From NCBI GenBank assembly GCA_902795835.1, contig CADBNA010000188.1:1-18943 (forward strand): DNA of 18,943 nucleotides, read 5' to 3'. Below, in pieces: positions 1-7,000 of the stretch; positions within the stretch are counted from its first letter, which is position 1; the number at the start of each line of letters is the position of its first letter. The position numbers and the translations under genes were made by a program. Under the pieces are notes generated by a model. The model saw nothing but the letters and a program-made list of their open reading frames with translations. It did not search any database and was not told the DNA's origin. Source of the stretch: an uncultured Lachnospiraceae bacterium. Lineage in GTDB: Bacteria; Bacillota_A; Clostridia; Lachnospirales; Lachnospiraceae.

Positions 1-1257
1 CGGCGGCTCTGTCAGTGAATAGTCGCCTTCCGCTGTCCCGTAGCTGATGCTGTAGCCTTCCGCCGGGTCTGTCACGCTCACGCTGATTCCATGGCCCTGG
101 CCGTCATAGGATCCGTAATATCCAAATGACGATACCTGCATCTGCCGGAGAACTTCCGGTTCCGGCACAGAGTATACATCGGGCGTATATCCGCCATCCC
201 CTTCGGGCGTATATCCGCCATCCCCTTCGGGCGTATATCCCCCGTTATCGTAACTCCCCTCTTCCGGAACAGGGTTTTCCTCCCCTGTGTTTTCTCCCTG
301 CGCCTCCTCAGACGCCGGCTGCGGAAGGCGGAAAACCACAGGACTGCAGTATGCGCCGGGAATGTAAATTGTGTATTCGCTTTCGGCGGCAGTGCTTCCT
401 TCTGTCTTTCTGTAATCTGTCAGGCGCACATCCGCAATGCCGTCCATGTCCAGATCCACTGCCAGGTCCGCGCCGGAATACAGAACGGCATCCCGTGCCT
501 GACCGGGATCTATTGCCTGGCCTGACCAGGCATCCATCAGACGGATCTGCCCGCGTTCCGCAGCAACGGCCAGGGATTCTTTCAGGTCATTTTCCAGGCC
601 CTGCGGATCCATACTGCCGTTCTCCGCATCAATGGTGACCGGCGTCTGTCCGGAATAGACCGGATCAAGATACACATCCGCATCCGGCATGATAAAGGAA
701 CCGTCTTCATTGACTGTAACGCCGGAGCCGGTTACACCGGTGCATACCATCCCTTCCGGTGCATACTCCGGACGTACGCCGGCACAAATTTTTTCGCCGG
801 GTTCCGCCCGGTAAACGGAATTGACCAGCCCCTGGTCTGTCACATAACCGGCGCCTTCTCCGGCACTGAATGTAATAGCATGCGTCAGACCTTCATCTCT
901 CTGCCGGAACACCGCCGTGATCTGCACGTCAGATTCAGGCATGACGAAAGAATCACGATAGGTCACATCTGTCTGCCCGTTTATTCCGTCTGTCATCCAG
1001 ACAGACACAACCCGGTATCCCTCCCGGGGCAGGACACGAAAAGGCACTTCTGATCCGGCTGCCGCCTGTGCGGCAGCCTGCACACTTCCGCCTTCATCCG
1101 GCAGCACATTGCCCTCCGCATCCTGCACCTGAGATTCGGTGTAAATACCATGTACATCTGCATAAGCGCTTTCAGAAATACAGGGCATCAGACTCAGTGC
1201 CATGCATATGGCCAAGAGCGTTCCGGCAAGTTTCTTTCCTCGTAATGCGATTTTCAT
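1..1257 (-). CDS. Secreted repeat-containing surface protein, N-terminal part (runs off left edge)
   Basis: The frame is open for 419 codons from an ATG at 1257 to the window edge, so the C-terminus is missing. A GGAGGA ribosome site lies just upstream (1261-1266). Residues 1-33 form a signal peptide: basic start, hydrophobic core, then a likely cut after SESAYA. Residues about 60-230 hold two copies of a bacterial surface repeat ending in 'SFVMPESDVQITAVF' (near 115) and 'SFIMPDADVYLDPVY' (near 200). This pattern is typical of InlB-like or 'bacterial repeat' modules. Residues about 337-360 are tandem EGDGGYTP units, probably a flexible spacer. From about residue 378 a 'YDGQGHGISVSVTDP' stretch with 'SYGTAEGDYSLTEPP' begins, which resembles the YDG/MBG Ig-like repeats of clostridial cell-wall proteins. 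I expect more Ig-like repeats and a wall anchor beyond the window. The function is probably adhesion or display, but this is inferred. Confidence 0.85.
   Translation of the reverse strand, partial: MKIALRGKKLAGTLLAICMALSLMPCISESAYADVHGIYTESQVQDAEGNVLPDEGGSVQAAAQAAAGSEVPFRVLPREGYRVVSVWMTDGINGQTDVTYRDSFVMPESDVQITAVFRQRDEGLTHAITFSAGEGAGYVTDQGLVNSVYRAEPGEKICAGVRPEYAPEGMVCTGVTGSGVTVNEDGSFIMPDADVYLDPVYSGQTPVTIDAENGSMDPQGLENDLKESLAVAAERGQIRLMDAWSGQAIDPGQARDAVLYSGADLAVDLDMDGIADVRLTDYRKTEGSTAAESEYTIYIPGAYCSPVVFRLPQPASEEAQGENTGEENPVPEEGSYDNGGYTPEGDGGYTPEGDGGYTPDVYSVPEPEVLRQMQVSSFGYYGSYDGQGHGISVSVTDPAEGYSISYGTAEGDYSLTEPP
181..240 (-). repeat. 24-bp tandem repeat encoding EGDGGYTP
   Basis: Two identical 24-bp units (181-204 and 205-228) are followed by a partial third unit. 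On the minus strand they encode EGDGGYTP in the frame of the surface protein. Perfect copies suggest recent expansion or active slippage, so copy number may vary between strains. Confidence 0.85.
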
Positions 1258-1340
1258 ACGTCCTCCTTCCATGACATTCGTCATAAAAAGATGCCTCATT
1301 TCTTTCCGGTCAGAACTGCCGCAGCGGACAATACGCCTGA

Positions 1341-2321
1341 TCAATACCCTCTTTCAGGGTCTACCCGGCGCTGCAGCGGCAGTCCGGCACAGTACCTGTG
1401 AAAGTTCTCCAGGAACAGCCCGACAATTCTTTCCACGGTATACGGAAGCGTCATGTTTCCTGCCACATGCGGCGTCAGCAGCAGATGCGGGCAGTCCCAC
1501 AGCGTAGAATCCTGCGGCAGCGGTTCCTTCTTGAAAACATCCAGCGCTGCATACAGTCTCCCGGCCCGCAGTTCGCTCTCCAGCGCAGCCTCGTCAATAC
1601 TGTTTCCCCGTCCCACATTTACAATAACGGCACCGTCAGGAAGCAGCGACAGCTTACCCGCATCCATAAAATGCCTGGCTTTTTCTGTCCCGGGCAGAGA
1701 CATGATAAGCAAATCCGTCTCCGGAAGCAGACGGTCAAAGCATTCAGCCGGTACGCATTCGTCAAACAATTCCCCGGGATTCTTCCCTGTCGTATTCACG
1801 CCTTTCAGGCTTGCCGGCCGGAAGGCACGCAGCCTTCGCGCCGCCTCCTGCCCTATGTCACCTGTCCCCGCAAGCAAAACGCGGCTCCCGCAGATGGAGC
1901 GGACCGGCAGTGTCCGGCCCCATGTACGCTGTCTTGTGATCTCTGTATACTCCTGCTGCCTGCGAAAGATTTCCAGCGTTACCATCAGGATATGCTCCGC
2001 GATCGTCACCCCATACGCCCCGGATGAATTCGTCAGCACGGCTTCGGACGACGCAAATACACCGGGACGGAACAGGTCCGCGCCGGCATAGGGCGTACAC
2101 TGCCAGCGCAGCTTTTTCGCGCATCGTGCCAGTTCCACAGAAGGTGAGAAGATGATTTCCGCCGTTTCCGCTGCTTCCCCGGCTTCCTCTGCAGAGTTGT
2201 AAAACGCACACTGAAAACCTTCCTTCTGTGCGGCGGCAGCTATGGCATTTTTATGCTCTCCGGTCAGATCCGGGATGACGACAACCAGTGTGCGGTTACC
2301 TGTATTGCTTTCTGTTTTCAT
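1341..2321 (-). CDS. D-isomer-specific 2-hydroxyacid dehydrogenase
   Basis: This 326-residue protein has the layout of the D-2-hydroxyacid dehydrogenase family, NAD(P)-dependent enzymes that interconvert 2-oxo acids and D-2-hydroxy acids in the cytosol. The dinucleotide-binding loop is GTGDIG (152-157). The catalytic set is visible as Arg238 in NVGRGN, Glu266 in KKEPLP and His285 in TPHVAGN. The conserved Asp261 in ALDVF precedes the Glu. Length is normal for the family. The ATG at 2321 has a modest AAGGA site upstream. It follows the cyclophilin lipoprotein gene by 28 bp on the same strand, so the two are probably cotranscribed, though no functional link is obvious. Substrate cannot be told from sequence; glyoxylate/hydroxypyruvate, phosphoglycerate or branched 2-oxo acids are all possible in this family. 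Confidence 0.9.
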   Translation of the reverse strand: MKTESNTGNRTLVVVIPDLTGEHKNAIAAAAQKEGFQCAFYNSAEEAGEAAETAEIIFSPSVELARCAKKLRWQCTPYAGADLFRPGVFASSEAVLTNSSGAYGVTIAEHILMVTLEIFRRQQEYTEITRQRTWGRTLPVRSICGSRVLLAGTGDIGQEAARRLRAFRPASLKGVNTTGKNPGELFDECVPAECFDRLLPETDLLIMSLPGTEKARHFMDAGKLSLLPDGAVIVNVGRGNSIDEAALESELRAGRLYAALDVFKKEPLPQDSTLWDCPHLLLTPHVAGNMTLPYTVERIVGLFLENFHRYCAGLPLQRRVDPERGY

Positions 2322-2349
2322 TTTAAATCTTTTTCCTTATCAGCCCTGT

Positions 2350-3159
2350 TCAGTCGATCACTTCTATCTTTGTAATAACCGGCTGTTTTTCTTTGGGAAT
2401 CGTACCATTGTTATCTGTCGGTTCCGCATCGGCGGCAATTTTATCACACACATCCTGGCCTTCCGTGACATAGCCGAAAGCAGCATACTGTCCGTCCAGA
2501 AATTCAGAATCTGCCACTGTGATGAAAAACTGAGAGCTGGCACTGTCCGGATCCGCGGACCGGGCCATGGAGATGACACCCTTTTTGTGCGAAATCGTGT
2601 TATCAACGCCATTTTCGCGGAACTCTCCTTTGATTGTCTGTTCTGATCCGCCGGTCCCGTTTCCGAGCGGATCGCCTCCCTGGATCATAAAGCCATCGAT
2701 GATACGGTGAAAAGTCAGGCCGTTATAAAAGCCTGATTCGGCAAGCTTCATAAAATTCTCCACCGTAAGGGGTGCCTGCTCACTGTCCAGCTCCAGCAGA
2801 ATATCTCCGTAGTTTTCTACGGTTATCTTAATATGGTGCCGTCCTCCTTTTTCCGAAGAAACAGCTGCCTCGGATGAAGCTTCGGATGAAGCCGCCGATG
2901 CTGCTTCGGATGAAGCTTCCGATACGGCCCCGGAAGTTTCCCCCGCAGATGAAGCCCCGGCTGCTTTCCCGGAAGATGCCGATGCTGTCTCTTCAGAAAG
3001 GGATGCGGAAGTCTGCGCTGCAGATGAAGCGGCCGCGGAAGAAGACGCGGCATCCTTTTCCGCAGATTTTGCAGTCCCGCATGCCGTAAGTCCCGCCAGC
3101 AGAACAGCTGTCAGTATCAGGGATTTCCATTTCCGTCCGGATGTTTTGGTCACGTTCAT
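2350..3159 (-). CDS. Lipoprotein peptidyl-prolyl cis-trans isomerase (cyclophilin type)
   Basis: This is a 269-residue protein from the ATG at 3159, chosen because GGAGG lies 10 bp upstream; a longer reading from 3210 has no comparable site. Residues 1-27 are a lipoprotein signal ending in LTAC, so Cys27 should be lipidated and the protein held outside the membrane. Residues about 28-107 are almost only Ser, Ala, Glu and Gly, a flexible stalk. The cyclophilin domain runs from about 108 to 269. It shows FHRIIDGFMIQGGDP (150-164, with catalytic Arg152), SMARSADPDSASSQFFI (about 197-213) and FLDGQYAAFG (about 220-229). It should catalyse Xaa-Pro isomerisation in exported proteins. It probably heads a transcript that continues into the 2-hydroxyacid dehydrogenase. 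Identification is firm; the substrate proteins are unknown. Confidence 0.93.
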   Translation of the reverse strand: MNVTKTSGRKWKSLILTAVLLAGLTACGTAKSAEKDAASSSAAASSAAQTSASLSEETASASSGKAAGASSAGETSGAVSEASSEAASAASSEASSEAAVSSEKGGRHHIKITVENYGDILLELDSEQAPLTVENFMKLAESGFYNGLTFHRIIDGFMIQGGDPLGNGTGGSEQTIKGEFRENGVDNTISHKKGVISMARSADPDSASSQFFITVADSEFLDGQYAAFGYVTEGQDVCDKIAADAEPTDNNGTIPKEKQPVITKIEVID

Positions 3160-3199
3160 AATATGTATGCCTCCGTTATGTATTGATGACATCTTGTGA

Positions 3200-3237
3200 T
3201 GAGCCCCCAAAAACTGACTGCGGGTTGTTCCGCACTT
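3200..3237. repeat. Dispersed ~37-bp intergenic element, copy 1
   Basis: It aligns without gaps to 8789-8825 (28 of 37 positions identical, counted by hand over 3200-3236) and to 14385-14415 (23 of 31). The core reads CCAAAA, then TGCGG (3219-3223), six bases, CCGCA (3230-3234). This copy lies between the DUF1638 gene and the cyclophilin gene and is nested in a larger inverted repeat. Confidence 0.6.
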
Positions 3238-3249
3238 TGGGCGCAGTCA
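3209..3249 (-). terminator. Candidate intrinsic terminator after the DUF1638 gene
   Basis: Read on the minus strand, TGACTGCG (3249-3242) pairs with CGCAGTCA (3222-3215) across a 19-base loop. The stem is followed by G and five T residues (3213-3209). It lies about 64 bp past the DUF1638 stop codon, where a terminator for the preceding operon would be expected. The long loop weakens the call. A smaller hairpin TGCGG/CCGCA inside it would compete with the outer stem. Confidence 0.4.
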
Positions 3250-3312
3250 TTATCTTATCACATTTACGTCAACCGTGGCGGCAGTTCACAAAAGTTTCAT
3301 GATTCGCGTTCA

Positions 3313-4053
3313 TTATCCCGGGACCGCAATGATCCGCTCCGGCCCGTTTGTGTACTCGATCCGGTATCCCGGCGGGACGATCAGAAAATTCTTCTCATCA
3401 AAGTCCGCATTTACCATTTTCTGCAGGATGCAGTTGTCTCCCTTTTTCTCCAGAAACTGCAGGTTATTGCGGGCAGCAAATCTCTTTGCCTGCTCTTTTT
3501 CCCTGGAATCGTCAAAAGTGTCCGTTCCGATATATCCGACGTACCGGTAATTCCGCAGGCTCTCCCGATGCATATCCATCAGATAGTCCACGGTATCCTC
3601 ATCCTCGTACTGCTCCCAGTATTCCTCACGGAGCCTGTCTTCAAATCCGTCGTCGATATCCGGGCAGTCCTCTACCCACCGGCTGTTGAGCCAGTAAGTT
3701 CCCTGATACCGGTTAAAATAATCCAGATACCGGTCCTGCGAACCGAGGAAAAGCCCGATGCAGTCCTCCGTCCTGGGAGCCACCAGAGGAATATTCTCTG
3801 CCTTCAGGCCGACAATGGACTTGGAACAGAGACCGTATCCCAGCACAATATAATCAGGGACTCTTTTCTGCATCTTTTTTTCAATCTGCATGTAAAGCTC
3901 ACCGAGCGCTGAATCCAGCTGGCTGTGCAGGATAACAGGCGTATCATGCATGCCCTGCGGCAGCCAGGCAAGGTCGACGTCATTTTTGCAGCCTGCAATC
4001 AGGGCGGACAATTCGCGGGTGAGAACGCGGCAGCCAAGGATGTAGATTCTCAT
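3313..4053 (-). CDS. DUF1638 family protein
   Basis: This 246-residue soluble protein has no signal peptide or membrane segment. It matches the DUF1638 family by the stretch YIVLGYGLCSKSIVGLKA (68-85), then PRTEDCIGLFLGS (93-105) and GTYWLNSRWVED (118-129), with an early HDTP motif (36-39). Members of this family are often found near corrinoid methyltransferase genes, but no biochemical role is established that I know of. Cys76 and Cys98 with the surrounding Gly residues are the most conserved-looking features and could bind a metal or cofactor, which is inference. The ATG at 4053 has AGGAGG seven bases upstream. The gene begins 19 bp after the stop of the 1560-residue protein, so the two should be cotranscribed. 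No methyltransferase or corrinoid gene is in the window, which makes the pairing with the giant protein notable. Confidence 0.8.
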   Translation of the reverse strand: MRIYILGCRVLTRELSALIAGCKNDVDLAWLPQGMHDTPVILHSQLDSALGELYMQIEKKMQKRVPDYIVLGYGLCSKSIVGLKAENIPLVAPRTEDCIGLFLGSQDRYLDYFNRYQGTYWLNSRWVEDCPDIDDGFEDRLREEYWEQYEDEDTVDYLMDMHRESLRNYRYVGYIGTDTFDDSREKEQAKRFAARNNLQFLEKKGDNCILQKMVNADFDEKNFLIVPPGYRIEYTNGPERIIAVPG

Positions 4054-4072
4054 AGATCACTCCTCCTGTTTA

Positions 4073-7000
4073 TTACATTTTGAACTGCCCGTCCAGCAGG
4101 TGCTTCTGCCTGCTGAGTTTGAGCAATTCTCCGCTGATCAGAGCCGAAGGCGACATCTGCAGCGTCTTTTCATTCAGTACGGCAGAATCCGGAAGCCGCG
4201 GCTCCGCCATGGCTTCACTGATTCTTGCCATGGTCAGCTTGCGTCCGTACTTCTGCTGGTACTCTCTCTCCAGTGAACGGCAGATCGCAGCGGCATTTTC
4301 AAAGCAGACCTGCGACATATGGTAAAAAGCCTTCATTGACGCCCCTTCCATATATCCGGGAACCTGATAAGGCAGGATGGCATTGATGGAAGGAAGGGCT
4401 TCGTGCCCTGCCGTCCTGGCCTGCCGTGTCTCTATGCCGTCTCCTCCGATAAACGGGTAGAGATCGGATTCCACCAGCCAGGTGCGCATATTCGGAACAA
4501 AATAGACCGACTCTACCGGAAGTCCCTCCGCGGCAGCCAGATCTCTGCCCCTTCCCGACATTACGCCGACGATCAGCTTTTCCGCCTCCATGCCTTCCCT
4601 TTGCAGGCAGGCGTTGATTTCCTTCATCCGGTATCCCTTGTGATAAAAGTCATCGACCAGGATAACCGGCCTGTCAAATGACCGGATTGTCCGTATCTGC
4701 GTCGGCAGCGGCGCGTACTGTGGAAATTCCCGGATCACAAAGCGGGACGCATCCATGGAGTACACTTTTTCCGTATAGAGGCTCTTGGTGACGCAGTCGG
4801 GCACAACGACGGATTTCATGGTCTTTCCGAACGGAACACACATGCCGGCAGCGAGCCGCTTTGACGTATACTGCACTTCCGGGAAAGAATTATTCTCCCG
4901 GATTTTCCGGATAATGCGATAATTCATGCTCTCGGAGTCAAAGCAAAGGAGCAGTTCTCCCGGATACAGCTGTACGATGGCTTTCTGCAGCTTTTTGTGA
5001 CAGTCCCAGATAACCTGGCGCATGGCAGGCGAATCGGCAAAAGGTTCCTTCAGGTAGGACACGGTATCACAGAGCATGACCATCGGCCGCGTCAGGCCTG
5101 CGGTCATACAGGAGGCAAGGCCCGGAAAACGCAGAAATCCCTGCATTTCCAGCCGTTCCTGCCAGGCATCCGCATGGAAACAGACGGCATGCGAATACCC
5201 CTCTTCCTGACACCGGGCAAGCATCTCATTCAGCACCTGCTGCGCGTGATCACTGTACTCTGTGCAGCTTCCGGCCAGATGCGTAATCACAACGGTCCTT
5301 CCGGTCAGCTTTTCTCTCAGGCGTTCGGCCAGCGGCAGATCGCCGCTTTCATCGTATAATTCCGTCACCCCGATCGGATGATACAGGACGACGCCGGCCG
5401 GCTCTCCTTCCTCCCGCAGCACGACAGCCAGTTCTCCGGATACTGTCCCGGGGCCGATAAGTCCTGCGTTCCGCAGTTCTTCAGCAAGTAAAGCCGGCAC
5501 CTCATCATAGAATTCCGTTTCCGCCTCATGGCTTCTGGCCGTTCGTTTGTAAATCGGCTCCATGACATACAGGCTGTTGTCATATATATAATTCTGCACT
5601 GTCTTTTCAACCAGATTCGTGATGTCCTTGCGGGCTCCCACGTTTTCACGGATTCTGGTGGAACTCATGTTTTCAAAATATGCAGGGAGTTTCAGCCAGA
5701 GAACTTTACTGTCCAGATAGTTCTTTGCCTCGCTGTTCTCATAGTCCAGATCGGTATTTCTCGCAAACAGGATATGGGGAAAACCATGCACAGACCAGGG
5801 CTCTCTCGGCTTTCTGTATGCCGAAGCGAATTCAATCACATCACTTCCCGCAACCAGGTACACCTCTGTACCGTCGAACAGTTCTGCCATTCTCTGCAGG
5901 TCTTTCGGGTTGGCAATATTTACCGGCATGTCTTCCGGGAACAGGAAAGCATCCCGGATATCCGCGATGGACATCTCCACGATTTTGCGCCGGATATACC
6001 AGGGCTGTGTCAGCTTCGACCAGGAAAACTCATCCACAGCCAGATAGACGCGGAATCCCATAGATGTGATCTCCCGCACGATGGCCTTGTGGCCGAGAGA
6101 GAACGGGTCAAACGTGCCCGGGAAAAAGGCGGCTTTCTGCACGGGTTCAGCGGGCAGCGTCCCTCCGGCATGACGGAATTCCGCCAGGAACCGGTATATG
6201 TGATTCAGTGCGGCTGCATGATAGAAGTTGTACAGATCCATTCCATCCAGATGCAGGGACGTCAGAATCTTGCGGCAGAGATCTGCAAAATACACGCTTT
6301 TCTGATCCTCCGTACTGTTCTCGTAGCCGAAAACAGCATGGCCCACGATATAGAGCGCTTCCTCTACCACCTCCGGATTGTAGTGCACCAGGCCGCAGCA
6401 GAGCATGCCCTCGATCCGGTCGGCCTCCTTCCGGAGACTGCCGCCGGGAGAGAGTTCTTCCGCGGGAATATGGTGCAGAATGGCGCCGAGCGTCTCCAAA
6501 GTAATAATAATGATTTTCTCGTTCCGGAGGCCCAGCAGTTCCCGGAAATGCTCCAGCAGGCTTTCCCTGCGTTCTGCCGTCAGCCGGAGATAGAGCCTGC
6601 CCAGAAAGCGGGGAATATACCAGGAGACGGAATACTCGCCCATTTCCATGCCTCTTACCAGTTCCAGCACAATCTCATAGCTCTGTGCCTCATTCAGCAC
6701 AGCCACGCACTCCGTCAGGTCCCTGCCCGCCTGCAGCTTGTTTACGATCCGGTCGGCAAACTGCAGCAGATGCAGCAGATGTGCGGCATACTGATAGGTG
6801 TCCTCCCGTGCGGGCCGCTGCAGGTACTGTTCCTTCAGGATCCGCATGTTTGTCTGTTTGAAGATCCATGGAATGTCAGACCGCTGGTTCTCCATATAGA
6901 GTTCAGATACAGAGCAGACAAACGGCTCCCCGTCCCGGTCCCGTTCCGCCTGCTGGCGGATCTTGTGAATCAGGTAGCGGATACATACGGGGTCTTCCTC

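Noticed and set aside
181..240. Tandem units considered as a CRISPR-like array
   Set aside because: The units are directly adjacent with no spacers and keep the reading frame of the surface protein.
1271..1284. Small hairpin ATGAC-ATTC-GTCAT just upstream of the surface protein ribosome site
   Set aside because: Five base pairs with a four-base loop and no supporting promoter or T-run in the right direction; it could easily be chance.
2823..3089. Short open frames on both strands over the cyclophilin stalk
   Set aside because: They are products of the GAAGC/GATGAAGC-type low-complexity coding sequence of the Ser/Ala/Glu linker.
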